Assembly: GCA_029243025.1 (NCBI GenBank)
Contig: JAQWSU010000049.1
Coordinates: 124,001-188,000, forward strand
From: Pirellulaceae bacterium
Lineage (GTDB): Bacteria > Planctomycetota > Planctomycetia > Pirellulales > Pirellulaceae
Reading direction: 5' to 3'
DNA length: 64,000 nt
Below the pieces are notes generated by a model. It did no database searches. It had not been told where the DNA came from and was given only the letters and a program-made list of their open reading frames with translations. The translations under genes were made by a program, and so were the position numbers. Positions 9,074 to 18,384 of the stretch are shown piece by piece (position 1 is the stretch's first letter; each line of letters starts with the position of its first letter).

Positions 9074-11514
9074 GATTCTGTCACCTCCTGGGTTCCCACC
9101 CGACGCTTTCCACAAATTAGACTGGCCAAGGTTCCGACTATGACAGAGACCAAGAACGAGCTGGGAATAATCCAGAGAAAACTAATTCCCTGCACACCAA
9201 ACAGATCCTTCCAGAAAGCGATCGAAATGGCCGTAACGATCCCAGCAACAGAACCAATCCAAGTGCCAACCGTATTGGCTTTTTTAACAAAGATGGCCAT
9301 GAAGAACAGATAAAACAGGGGTGCGGTAAACAGATTCGCCACCTTGTAAACCACCTCAAACATATTGCCCTTCACATTACCAATCTGCGAACTGAGCAAC
9401 ACTACAATCACGCCGACCCCAACGGATGTCCAACGAACAAGCTTCACATGCTCGTCACCCCCAAACTCCCGCTTACGAAAACGACGAACAAAGTCTTCGC
9501 TGACAACGGCGGCCGATGAATTTACACCCGACGACAAACTGGACATCGCTGCCGCTAACAATCCTGCAATCACGAGCCCACTCATTCCGAGTGGCAATCC
9601 AACCACGACGAATCGGGGAAACAGCTTGTCGGCGTTGGCGTAGACCGTTTGGCCATCCGCCATTCGATCGGGATTGGCGGAAAAGAATGCCAACAGAGCG
9701 AGCCCCATCAACCCCAAAAAAACAATCACAAAAAAGTCAGCGGAGAGCGACACGGCCAACGTTCGTCGAGCCGCACGAACGTCCTTGGTCGCCAGGTAGC
9801 GTTGAATGGCCATTTGATCCGATCCGGCCGTGCAAACATACCAGGCAAAGGTACCCAGCATTGCATTCGCGAGAGTTGCCCGCGTTTCCGGATTGAAATC
9901 GAACCACAACTTGAGAGCCGGCCAGTGCGTTGGCCACTGACTTGGCAACCAGGCCGTTACCCCCCCCAAGGAATAGGTAATCAGAAACAGCGAGGCCAAA
10001 GCGCCGGTAAAAAGAATAAACGTTTGCATTACGTCCGTCATCACCACGGCTCGCAGGCCCCCCAGAGAGGTGTACACCACGGTGACCACACCCAGTACAA
10101 CGGCGACGTAAGGCGTTGCCTGCTCGCTGAAGCCAGCGGCCGGAATCAAGACAATGGCCGTTGTCCAATAAATAATGGCTGCCATCCACAGAAAACGCAG
10201 TGACAAAAACAAGACGGAACCAAGCAAACGCACGCTTACCCCAAAACGCAACTCAAGAATTTCGTAAGCACTCGTGACCCGGAGTTTGACCAAGTAGGGA
10301 ATCAAGAACCATCCAACCACAAAAAACACGAACGGATAGGAGGCATAGCCCAGCAGGATCACGGGCCCGTTCTTAATCATCTCACCGGGCCAAGCCAAAT
10401 ACGAGAGCGTGCTTAACATCGTGGCAAAAAGAGAAAGACCCACCATCCATGCACTCATGTTCCGCCCGCCAAGCAGATAGTCTCCAGCGGATGCCGTCCG
10501 TCTGGCATAATAAATCCCAATGGCCAACATTACGACGCCATAAAGTGCCACGACACACCAATCAAAGGTTGGCATCCGCGCAATCGTTCGGCGCTGTATT
10601 CTGCAGACTGCATGAGCCGCGCTCGACTTGACATCAGGGTGGACTTTGTCGTCGGCCAGCAAGCGAGCCAACGCCGGCTTCCAAGCATCTCCCAAATCGG
10701 CGGCGAGGCGAGTTACCTCGTATTGCTCGGCGACTTCCCCCCGCGCAAGCAAAGCGAGCAAATCCTGTTCGAGCGATGTTTGCCCTTTCGCCTTATCCGA
10801 TGAATGCCGCCAAGCGGCCGTCATGAGATAGATACGAGCTGAAGAGTCGTCTGCTTCATTCTGCCAGGCACGTTCGAGTGCTGATCTGGCTTCGGGGGAG
10901 ATTGTTGCCTGATGGCGAAACACATAAGCCGCTGTTTGCCTCGCAATCGATTCGTCGTGGGAGAGCAATTCAATTAAACGGGATTCAGCTTCCGTTGCGC
11001 CACTGTTGAGCAGCGCCCACCAGGCGTACGCTTGCCCGGAAATCGGCCCAGATTTTGCGAATCTTTCCAACTCGATTCGAACCGGGTCAGCCTCTGGATA
11101 AGCAACTCCTAGTTTTGCCAGCGACTCAACCGCATGGATCCGATCGACTCCCGTTTCATCCAGTAGGGCGGCTTCAATCGTTTGAAGATGCTCTCTAAAA
11201 ACAGCCCGATCATGTTGGTCCAGTTGCGCCAAGACTCGCCAAATACCGATACGATATTCAGGTTCCTCCCCATGCAGCCGCAATTCTTCCGCGAATTCTT
11301 CGCGTACTCCATCACGATAGTCCAACGAGACGAGGAATTCTGCGGCATGAACTTTCACCCACCGCTGCTGCGTGCCGAGCGAATCTCGTAATTGCCTGGT
11401 GGCATCTATTCTCAGATGCTTGTCGTTATCGGAGATATCCGATTGACTTCCTGTGCACCCCGCAGCCCAACAGATGCTCCCAATTGCGAAGAAGAGCAGG
11501 CCTCGAGCACTCAT
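9070..11514 (-). CDS. Lipoprotein HEAT domain fused to sodium:solute symporter
   Basis: An 814-residue protein in two parts. Residues 1-310 start with a lipoprotein-like signal (ICWAAGC, Cys at about 20) and continue as helical HEAT-like repeats. From about residue 314 (MPTFDWCVVALYGVVML) to the end it is a complete sodium:solute symporter family protein with about 13 membrane segments. Typical symporter segments are GDYLLGGRNM, LSTLSYLAWPGEM, SLGGLRAVVMTDVMQ, GSDQMAIQRYLATKD and GLLAAAMSSLSSGVNS. The HEAT part would sit outside the cytoplasmic membrane and could be a substrate-capturing or docking domain. The gene overlaps both neighbours by 4 bp, so it is certainly in the operon. The transported solute is unknown; the surrounding enzymes suggest an organic acid or amino acid. 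Confidence 0.88.
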   Translation of the reverse strand: MSARGLLFFAIGSICWAAGCTGSQSDISDNDKHLRIDATRQLRDSLGTQQRWVKVHAAEFLVSLDYRDGVREEFAEELRLHGEEPEYRIGIWRVLAQLDQHDRAVFREHLQTIEAALLDETGVDRIHAVESLAKLGVAYPEADPVRIELERFAKSGPISGQAYAWWALLNSGATEAESRLIELLSHDESIARQTAAYVFRHQATISPEARSALERAWQNEADDSSARIYLMTAAWRHSSDKAKGQTSLEQDLLALLARGEVAEQYEVTRLAADLGDAWKPALARLLADDKVHPDVKSSAAHAVCRIQRRTIARMPTFDWCVVALYGVVMLAIGIYYARRTASAGDYLLGGRNMSAWMVGLSLFATMLSTLSYLAWPGEMIKNGPVILLGYASYPFVFFVVGWFLIPYLVKLRVTSAYEILELRFGVSVRLLGSVLFLSLRFLWMAAIIYWTTAIVLIPAAGFSEQATPYVAVVLGVVTVVYTSLGGLRAVVMTDVMQTFILFTGALASLFLITYSLGGVTAWLPSQWPTHWPALKLWFDFNPETRATLANAMLGTFAWYVCTAGSDQMAIQRYLATKDVRAARRTLAVSLSADFFVIVFLGLMGLALLAFFSANPDRMADGQTVYANADKLFPRFVVVGLPLGMSGLVIAGLLAAAMSSLSSGVNSSAAVVSEDFVRRFRKREFGGDEHVKLVRWTSVGVGVIVVLLSSQIGNVKGNMFEVVYKVANLFTAPLFYLFFMAIFVKKANTVGTWIGSVAGIVTAISIAFWKDLFGVQGISFLWIIPSSFLVSVIVGTLASLICGKRRVGTQEVTES

Positions 11515-12308
11515 ATCTTACCCTTTGCTCGCCAATCCGATGCCAAGTTCTTCTGGTATTGATCACGTCTCGCTTGATCAATCTTCGCCTCTGCCGAAAA
11601 ATAAACGAATCCGAGCGCCCGCCGGGTTCGCGCCGAGCGATTTGCATCCGCACGGTGAATTGCCATCGCATCATGAATAATCAGATCGCCAGGCATTACG
11701 CAAGCGGCGACCTCGCTTCGCAGATCCTCCTCTCGACCATAATCCACGATCCCTTGGCTAAAACCCAGCACCGCGGTCCGTCCATGGCTTCGCATCTCAC
11801 CACGATGAGAACCGCGCACATAATAGAGACAACCGTTCTCTTGATCCACTGGATCGAGGGCCATCCAAATCGTCAGCGCTTTACATGGATCAAGATGAAA
11901 ATAATAACCGTCTTGATGGGGCGGCGTCGCATCACCAACAATCGGCAGCTTATTGAAGTAAGCAGCATCATGCGGAATTACTTTTGTGCCACAAAGCCGT
12001 TGTGCAAGGTCGGACAGGCGTCCCTCTACCAAAAGTCGCCGAAAGTACCCATCATGCTTGTCCATGCGGGGCAGCATACGAATCAACTGCCGAGAATCTA
12101 CATCCTCGAAAAATGCATCCATGGTGGGCAACCCAGGAACAACTTCGTCGATGTAACGCTGCAGATTATCCGACAGAAGTTGAATATCCACACCCCCAAA
12201 GAAACGCGGAATAACAACGAACCCGTCAGCCAGATACTGGGATTCAATTCGGCGGATATCGTCGGGCCAGGGCATAATATTTTCAATTGATAAACTCGGT
12301 ACGGACAC
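11511..12308 (-). CDS. Phytanoyl-CoA dioxygenase (PhyH) family oxygenase
   Basis: A 265-residue Fe(II)/2-oxoglutarate-dependent oxygenase of the PhyH family. The iron ligands are visible: the HxD pair in PHQDGYY near residue 131, the distal His in AIHRADAN near 216, and the 2-oxoglutarate-binding Arg in RTRRALGF. The length fits the family (about 260-300). The start is a GTG at 12308 without a strong ribosome site; an internal ATG at 12275 is the alternative. It is placed between the aldolase and symporter genes, overlapping the latter by 4 bp. Hydroxylation of a small carboxylate or amino acid imported by the symporter is a reasonable inference. The specific substrate cannot be read from the sequence. 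Confidence 0.88.
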   Translation of the reverse strand: MSVPSLSIENIMPWPDDIRRIESQYLADGFVVIPRFFGGVDIQLLSDNLQRYIDEVVPGLPTMDAFFEDVDSRQLIRMLPRMDKHDGYFRRLLVEGRLSDLAQRLCGTKVIPHDAAYFNKLPIVGDATPPHQDGYYFHLDPCKALTIWMALDPVDQENGCLYYVRGSHRGEMRSHGRTAVLGFSQGIVDYGREEDLRSEVAACVMPGDLIIHDAMAIHRADANRSARTRRALGFVYFSAEAKIDQARRDQYQKNLASDWRAKGKI

Positions 12309-12320
12309 GGAGCTCGCAGA

Positions 12321-13115
12321 TCAAGCCAGTTTGTTATCGAATGTAAAACCGAGGCGACCATAGGCGGCCTGCATCGCTTCATGAGCCAGCTTAACCGATA
12401 CAATATCAGCTCCTGAAGTAATAAACCGTGCTCCCATCTCAAGAAACGTCTGTGCCTCTTCGGGGGATCCAGCCGGTCGGCCCCAATCTTTTCCGAATTG
12501 GCCTGCGGCTTCGGCAATTCGCTTCATCGCATCCATTAGCTTGGGGTGTGAAAAGTCATCCGGCACTCCAAGCTGAAGACTCAGGTCAGCCGGCCCCATC
12601 ATCAAAATATCAATTCCGTCAACCTGCGCGATTTCCTCAACGTTTTCAAGCGCGTCGGCCGTCTCGATCTGCATGATCACCACCGTCTGTTCATTCGCCG
12701 CCTGCGTATATTCGGTCATCGTTTTGGAAAGAAAGGGTACATCGGCGTTAGCCCCATCGAAGCCGCGACGTCCCATCGGTGGAAATTTACACCAGCGAAC
12801 AACCTCAGCCGCTTCCGTAGCCGTATCGCACTGCGGATACATGATTGCATTCGCACCGACTTCCAACATGCGCGCCATACGTACAAACTCACCCTTCGCC
12901 GGGCGTGCCACGATATCAGATGCTCCCACACGGGTGGCTGCCATCAACTGCGTGGCTCTCTCAAGACTCACACCGTGATGTTCCATATCGAGCCAGATTC
13001 CGTCGAACCCCATCAAACTCGTCATTTCGAAGAGTGCCGGATCGGCAAAATGAAGGCAGGTAATCAAGATGGGCTCCTTACGAGCCAGCTTGGTTCTAAT
13101 TCGACTTGGTCGCAT
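12321..13115 (-). CDS. HpcH/HpaI-family 2-keto acid aldolase
   Basis: A 264-residue class II aldolase of the HpcH/HpaI family, which cleaves 4-hydroxy-2-keto acids to pyruvate and an aldehyde. Motifs are GIWLDMEHHG (with the catalytic His), VARPAKGE (with the substrate-binding Arg), MQIETADALENVEEIA (metal-binding Glu) and MMGPADLSLQLG (metal-binding Asp). The length fits family members such as 2-keto-3-deoxy-rhamnonate aldolase. The start is taken as the ATG at 13115, which has GGAA nine bases upstream; an ATG 14 codons earlier is possible. It stands 12 bp upstream of the PhyH gene in the same operon. A retro-aldol step in a sugar-acid or hydroxy-acid pathway is likely. Confidence 0.9.
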   Translation of the reverse strand: MRPSRIRTKLARKEPILITCLHFADPALFEMTSLMGFDGIWLDMEHHGVSLERATQLMAATRVGASDIVARPAKGEFVRMARMLEVGANAIMYPQCDTATEAAEVVRWCKFPPMGRRGFDGANADVPFLSKTMTEYTQAANEQTVVIMQIETADALENVEEIAQVDGIDILMMGPADLSLQLGVPDDFSHPKLMDAMKRIAEAAGQFGKDWGRPAGSPEEAQTFLEMGARFITSGADIVSVKLAHEAMQAAYGRLGFTFDNKLA

Positions 13116-13303
13116 CGTTTGAATTCCGTTACTAAGTTTTTTGAAAGGGAGCCCCATCGTAACAAAACCCAGCAGCCGACTCGACCATCGAACTCACTTT
13201 TCATCATCGAGTGTCTGAATTCTGATTCTGGCCGCCCTCGCATCACAACGCCGAGAGGCTTTGCCGTCAAACAATCCGCAGCGATCGTTGTCCAGCTGAT
13301 CGA

Positions 13304-15724
13304 TTAATCCACAAGTCTCTGAAAGCCCGAATGCTTTACGGGTCCGTCTAATCGCTCCAGAACATCACCGCTCGCTACGGCCATTGCTAATTCAGCAAAC
13401 ACGTCATCTAGCGAATTTAGGTAGAGATCAACGATGTGTTCATTGTGCGCGAGGGTGACGGAACAGACGCCCGCCACCAAAAATCCTCGCTCTAACATGC
13501 GGGTCGTCATCAGCGTCAGGAGCTCAGCATTTTCAGAACAATCGAACGCCAGCGTACACGAGGCGGGTCGCCCTTCGATCTTGATCGCTAGCCGATGTTT
13601 TTTCGCCAGCTTTTCCCAGCCTTGTATCACCTGAGAACCGATCCTGGCCAAGTGTGCGGGCACATCGATTCGCTGCATCTTGCGAATACAGGCCAGCGCG
13701 GCTGCCGGCCCAATCCCCTCCGTCCAATACGTACTAGAAATGAACGAGTCCTGACAGCCTTGCATCTTACTGGCACGTCCCAGGATGGCGCCCATCGCAA
13801 ACCCATTACTCATGCCCTTGGCAAAGACGGCCAGGTCGGGTTCCACGCCAAACTTTAAATGAGCTCCTCCCAAACACAATCGCCAACCAGATGAAATTTC
13901 ATCAAAGACAAGCACACTATCTTGCTCATCAACTCGCTCTCGAATTTCTTCCAGAAAACCAGCAGCCGGATCGATTCCACGTGTAGGCTCCATCACAACG
14001 GCGGCTAAATCATCACCGCATTGGTTAATTGCCTGATGAAATTGATCGAGGTTATTGTACTCAAACACAACAACCGTGCCGGCCAATTCACGTGGCACCC
14101 CAATGGGGGCGAGTCCAGGCAACAGGTGCTTGTCAAGTTGGTAGTCCGCCGCTCCGGCGACACCATCTCCTAGGTTCGCTGCCAGATACCAATCATGCCA
14201 ACCATGGTATCCGCAGACTGCAACCTTACTCCGTCCGGTGGCAGCCCTTGCGATTCGCACTGCGACCGCCACTGCATCGCCCCCCGACCGAGTAAACCTC
14301 GCTTGATCCGCCCAGGGATGAATCTCGGTTAACAGCCTAGCTAATGCTACTTCATCCGCTGTTTGCTGAGTCGCCATGCTGCCAAGATGAACCCGACGTA
14401 TGACTGCCGCATTTACGTCGGGATCGGAAAACCCCAGGATGGTTGAAAGGATTCCGCAATGTGACATATCGATGAATCGTCGCCCGTCTGCGTCAATCAC
14501 TTCGCAACCAATCGCTTGCTCGTAATAGGGAGGCCATTTCCCAGGCGCAAACATTTCCGGCCGCTTGGATAACAACTGTGTGCCACCGGGCATCAAGCTC
14601 TTTGCCTGAGCATAAAGTGCTTGACCACTATCGCCATTATTTTTTTTATTCGGCTCCCCAAGCCCGGCTTCCGGCCGGCAATCAAGACTCAACAGCTGAC
14701 GAGCATTTCCCGCAAAAATGGCTTCGATATCTTTTTCGCACAGCTTCATGGTTCGACACGCTTGCTTCAATGCGAGCAACGATTCAATCCCAACCAGTTG
14801 TGGTGTGGACGTTGGACTGTTTCCCCACTGAGCGTTGTAATCGTGGAGCCAAAAAAATCCATCACCAATTGAAACACACCGACCACGCAACTCAGACACG
14901 GGAAAGTCACTGCCATACATCAAACGAGTTGTTCCAAAGGTCGACAGAATTGCTTCCAACGCAGCAGATTCGCACACCGCTGAAGTATCAAACCAAACGT
15001 TCGGCAGGCCCCTTAAGCTATCCACGGCAGCCACCGTATGGTTGGCATTAAACCCTCGCGCTGCATGAGCGAGGACTAATTGTGCGCGAGGATATTTGAC
15101 ACAGTGATCACGGATGTATTCCTGGTTTCGCCGATCACTCAATGCACTCGGCAACACCATGTGCATCATGATCGTAAGCGAATGTTTCTGGGCTAACCGC
15201 CAGGCCCATTCCGGCAGAAATTCGCCTTGCTCTGCATGAAATGTATCGCTCCGTTTCGCAAACACATGATACACCTTGAATCCGACCCAGCCATGCTTCA
15301 GAAGTTCAGCTTCCACGTGAGCCGGATCATCATTGGGTCGTATGAGCATCAACCCGCGACTACCCGTTTCGCCCTGCAATGTTTCAGACAAGAACTGATT
15401 CGCCGCACCGCAGTCGACACCAGGAACCGGGAACGGAAAATAAAGTCCGTCAACAATCACTCGATCACCCATCCATTGACGCATGCATGAGACGAGCGTC
15501 TGATGTCTGATCAGGGGCGAACCATGAAATTCGGTGTCAGAAGCAACTGGGACTAAATGGCGAAGATCGTAAAGATGAGCATGCACATCAAACGCAGCCG
15601 CCGGCACAAATCCGCTCAACTGCCGATCAAACAGCTCACGATCCGACGCGAAATACTCAACCCGATTGACGTCGGCTGCCTGCAGAACACCGGATTGTTT
15701 TGAGGGTTGGGAATCGTCGTTCAT
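13304..15724 (-). CDS. Amidohydrolase-2 / class III aminotransferase fusion
   Basis: An 806-residue bifunctional protein. Residues 1-350 are an amidohydrolase-2 (PF04909-type) barrel with metal-binding motifs: FDVHAHLYDL (HxH near residue 45), VLAHAARG and YGSDFPVSE (Asp near 272). Residues 375-800 are a class III aminotransferase like glutamate-1-semialdehyde aminomutase. Its motifs are MPGGTQLLSKR, TRSGGDAVAVAVRIAR, YHGWHDWY, VFDEISSGWR (PLP-binding Asp) and FAKGMSNGFAMG (PLP lysine near residue 633). A hydrophilic linker (PNKKNNGDSG) joins them. The fusion implies that the two steps act in sequence on one substrate. It is the first gene of the operon down to 7078. A 190-bp gap to the aldolase leaves room for a second promoter. 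Confidence 0.88.
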   Translation of the reverse strand: MNDDSQPSKQSGVLQAADVNRVEYFASDRELFDRQLSGFVPAAAFDVHAHLYDLRHLVPVASDTEFHGSPLIRHQTLVSCMRQWMGDRVIVDGLYFPFPVPGVDCGAANQFLSETLQGETGSRGLMLIRPNDDPAHVEAELLKHGWVGFKVYHVFAKRSDTFHAEQGEFLPEWAWRLAQKHSLTIMMHMVLPSALSDRRNQEYIRDHCVKYPRAQLVLAHAARGFNANHTVAAVDSLRGLPNVWFDTSAVCESAALEAILSTFGTTRLMYGSDFPVSELRGRCVSIGDGFFWLHDYNAQWGNSPTSTPQLVGIESLLALKQACRTMKLCEKDIEAIFAGNARQLLSLDCRPEAGLGEPNKKNNGDSGQALYAQAKSLMPGGTQLLSKRPEMFAPGKWPPYYEQAIGCEVIDADGRRFIDMSHCGILSTILGFSDPDVNAAVIRRVHLGSMATQQTADEVALARLLTEIHPWADQARFTRSGGDAVAVAVRIARAATGRSKVAVCGYHGWHDWYLAANLGDGVAGAADYQLDKHLLPGLAPIGVPRELAGTVVVFEYNNLDQFHQAINQCGDDLAAVVMEPTRGIDPAAGFLEEIRERVDEQDSVLVFDEISSGWRLCLGGAHLKFGVEPDLAVFAKGMSNGFAMGAILGRASKMQGCQDSFISSTYWTEGIGPAAALACIRKMQRIDVPAHLARIGSQVIQGWEKLAKKHRLAIKIEGRPASCTLAFDCSENAELLTLMTTRMLERGFLVAGVCSVTLAHNEHIVDLYLNSLDDVFAELAMAVASGDVLERLDGPVKHSGFQRLVD

Positions 15725-15908
15725 GGGCTCGTCAAGGGTTCTTGGCCTGTGGCTCCGCAGTCAACAAGGCCCGTTACCCCAGTAACCGTGCCTTAATTCG
15801 AATTCAATTGACTGTTCGACAACGAGCCGATCATGCTGTGCAGTTCCCTCCGTGAGTCAGAAACAACGACATTGTTTCATCCACCGAGTGCTGCGCGAGA
15901 CAGGCAGG

Positions 15909-18341
15909 TCATTTCGCTTTGTACGAAGCGAATTGCATGGCGAAAAGGTCGGCATCTTTCAAGACAAAACGTACGCGGATGGGCTTCCCAGCTAAATCTC
16001 CCAGTTCCTTGCCAGATTTCCAAGAAATCGGAGCACTAATCCGATCTCCAATTCTTGGTTGGCAATCTTCGAGCGTAAAACCGGGAATCGGATTTCCTTC
16101 CTCGTCCTGCAATTCCACGATCACCGATCCAGCCGCACTGGTCGCATAATTAAGCAACAAACGTACGTTCTCTTGCTGACCAAAAATAAGTGGACGGGTC
16201 AGCATCTCGCCCTCATTGTAGCCCGTATGCACCGATGCGAAGCCGTCAGTACGCAACGTGAACCGCTGCAAATGGGAAGTAGGTTGCCCATAATTTTTCT
16301 GGAGATAAATCGATATTTCGTCCTCGCTGGTCGGCACAATCCCCAAGGCTGGATAATTGGTACGCGAGACCCAGTTCTGCAATCCTAAGCCAGGACGAAT
16401 GAAGGACTCCATAAACGTGCGATCATATTGACTGCCACCCCTTGAACTGAGCAGCACCGCATCCGAGCAATCTCCGAAATAATTTTTATTGACGTTTATC
16501 TGCTCGGCTTCTGAGGCCGAAATCACCTGGCGTCCCGGCATAAAGCGGGCTGCGACTCCCAAATAGAGATGAGGCGCACGAAAATAAGGTGTCGTCTGAT
16601 TCGTGTAGAGATGCTCCAAGGGAGTATCTCCGAACGACATCCGTACAGGATCTGTCCAGTGAATGAAATCCTTGGAAGTCGTGCGACTGACCGTTCGAAA
16701 ACCACCGTATCCCGTCCCCGTCCACGTCCGAAAATAGCAAACATATTGGTGTTCGGATTGTGAATAAAACGAGACGTTCTGTGAATCGAACAGACCTTGA
16801 GTGAAAACCGGATCGGATTGAATCCTTTTCCACCGCAGGCCATCAGAGGAAACAAACCCAATCAAACCGGCAGACGTTCCCCCCAAAGCCTTATAACGTT
16901 GATCGGCGGGCGCATCAGGGTTTTGATCCAGAAACGGTGAAAAATTATGTGAAGCTGGAGTCTGGCCGGCCAGAACCACATTATTTTGGCGACTCCCTTC
17001 AATTTCGTAGAGCCCTAAGTTCGGCTTGTGCCAATCAATACCATCTTCACTTTCGGCATAACAAGTGACCTCACGATTCGTTCCATCGCGTCCAGCTGAC
17101 GGTAAACCTCGATAATACATGCGAAACCGATCGGCATCCTTGATGACCGTGGTGTAACCACAAAAAGCACCCTCCCAGGGCCGATCAAACGATAAGACTG
17201 ACTCTGCAGCGCGGGGTGCGTGGAGTCGGAGTTCGGCATTCTCCAAGGCGTGGATCAAATGACGATCGACGAATGGCTCCAATCGATTTCCAATTTCAAT
17301 AGGTGCAGATTCATCGAAGCGAATTTTTGCAAGATAAATGTTGGTTTTGCCCTCATGACTGGCATAGTAGCTGACCCAAAGCTGATCGTCGTGCCAAACC
17401 AAGCCGGGATAACTGGTATCACCTCCGGATGGTAATTTGATCAAGGGATTCATCGTTCCTTTAGCGGGATCAATTATCACCAATTCCGTGCGGGCTCCGC
17501 CGTCATACAATCTGCCAGCGCCAATCCAGTGGCCGGAGGGAATCTGCAGAAAATTCGGACCGCCAAATCGTACTTTCAAGTCAACCCACGACCATTTGTC
17601 GTAGGGAGCTGGCGCAACGCCCAGATAAGCCGAATTCTGCTCACCGTCACGTCGATGCAAACAGTACGCTGTTCCATATTTTGTAAATCGTATCCGTGCT
17701 TCCGTTGGCCAACCGCCTTCCGCGAGCAATGAATCAGTGACTACCTCATAGTTCAATCCATCCTTGGTTTTGAGCAGTGCACTCTCCGCACGATTATCCG
17801 GTGTTCCATACGAAACGCCGTAAGCCGTGTCTCCGTGCCAGGTCACTCGCCAGAGCCAACGACCGAGGGGCAAAACAATTTCAGGCTCGGTAAAGGCCTC
17901 GCCGTCTTCCGAGAAACTAACGAATGTACCGGTACGTCGCTGACCATCGGCGACTTTCTGCGCGCCTCCAAGCACCATTAACCGATTGTCCGGCGTAACA
18001 GACAATGCCGCGTCACGTAAATCGTAATCTTTCAGAGCGAGCAAGCCGGCGGAGCCCCATTGATCCCCATCGGCCGAGGTGATGATCCGCAACTTGCCGA
18101 TGTCGCCAGCATGACCTTGCCCTTCACGAAACGCACAGTAGAACCGGTCGTTCCACCGCACGAGGTCGGTAAACGCATTATGGGGCGCACGATCCCAAAT
18201 CTTTTTCGTTTCGACCACATCCAATTGAACGTCGGCCGCCGCGACGCAGGCGACGCAGGCGACGCAGAACACAAGCAAGATCAACGAAAACGTCGAGCCC
18301 AATCGGCACAACCGCTTGGGCGATAAAGGTCCATGCAACAT
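15909..18341 (-). CDS. Secreted sialidase-like (BNR) double-propeller protein
   Basis: An 810-residue exported protein. After the signal peptide (residues to about 38, ending VACVAAADV) comes a sialidase/BNR-type propeller with Asp boxes: TSADGDQWGS, SFSEDGEAFTE and KTKDGLNYEV. A second five-bladed, glycosidase-like propeller covers about residues 370-710, with YAESEDGIDWHKPNLGLYE and VSSDGLRWKRI. A C-terminal beta domain of about 95 residues ends the protein. The start at 18341 is preferred because AGGA lies nine bases upstream; an upstream ATG would add 27 residues before the signal peptide. The second propeller and tail resemble the neighbour at 18385-19911. Sialidase activity itself is not shown, because the catalytic Arg triad and Tyr/Glu pair were not located. 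Confidence 0.82.
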   Translation of the reverse strand: MLHGPLSPKRLCRLGSTFSLILLVFCVACVACVAAADVQLDVVETKKIWDRAPHNAFTDLVRWNDRFYCAFREGQGHAGDIGKLRIITSADGDQWGSAGLLALKDYDLRDAALSVTPDNRLMVLGGAQKVADGQRRTGTFVSFSEDGEAFTEPEIVLPLGRWLWRVTWHGDTAYGVSYGTPDNRAESALLKTKDGLNYEVVTDSLLAEGGWPTEARIRFTKYGTAYCLHRRDGEQNSAYLGVAPAPYDKWSWVDLKVRFGGPNFLQIPSGHWIGAGRLYDGGARTELVIIDPAKGTMNPLIKLPSGGDTSYPGLVWHDDQLWVSYYASHEGKTNIYLAKIRFDESAPIEIGNRLEPFVDRHLIHALENAELRLHAPRAAESVLSFDRPWEGAFCGYTTVIKDADRFRMYYRGLPSAGRDGTNREVTCYAESEDGIDWHKPNLGLYEIEGSRQNNVVLAGQTPASHNFSPFLDQNPDAPADQRYKALGGTSAGLIGFVSSDGLRWKRIQSDPVFTQGLFDSQNVSFYSQSEHQYVCYFRTWTGTGYGGFRTVSRTTSKDFIHWTDPVRMSFGDTPLEHLYTNQTTPYFRAPHLYLGVAARFMPGRQVISASEAEQINVNKNYFGDCSDAVLLSSRGGSQYDRTFMESFIRPGLGLQNWVSRTNYPALGIVPTSEDEISIYLQKNYGQPTSHLQRFTLRTDGFASVHTGYNEGEMLTRPLIFGQQENVRLLLNYATSAAGSVIVELQDEEGNPIPGFTLEDCQPRIGDRISAPISWKSGKELGDLAGKPIRVRFVLKDADLFAMQFASYKAK
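18241..18267. repeat. Three tandem 9-bp repeats in a signal peptide
   Basis: The unit gcgacgcag is repeated exactly three times. It encodes Cys-Val-Ala three times at the end of the hydrophobic core of the signal peptide of the sialidase-like protein. Gain or loss of one unit would keep the frame and change only the length of the hydrophobic core. Such in-frame repeats can vary between strains. Confidence 0.8.
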
Positions 18342-18384
18342 GTTATTTTTTCCTATGGATCGCCTTTTGTTAAAGGTGAATTCA

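Noticed and set aside
15909-18341. Confirmed sialidase
   Set aside because: Asp boxes are present, but the catalytic Arg triad and Tyr/Glu pair could not be located, so only sialidase-like is claimed.
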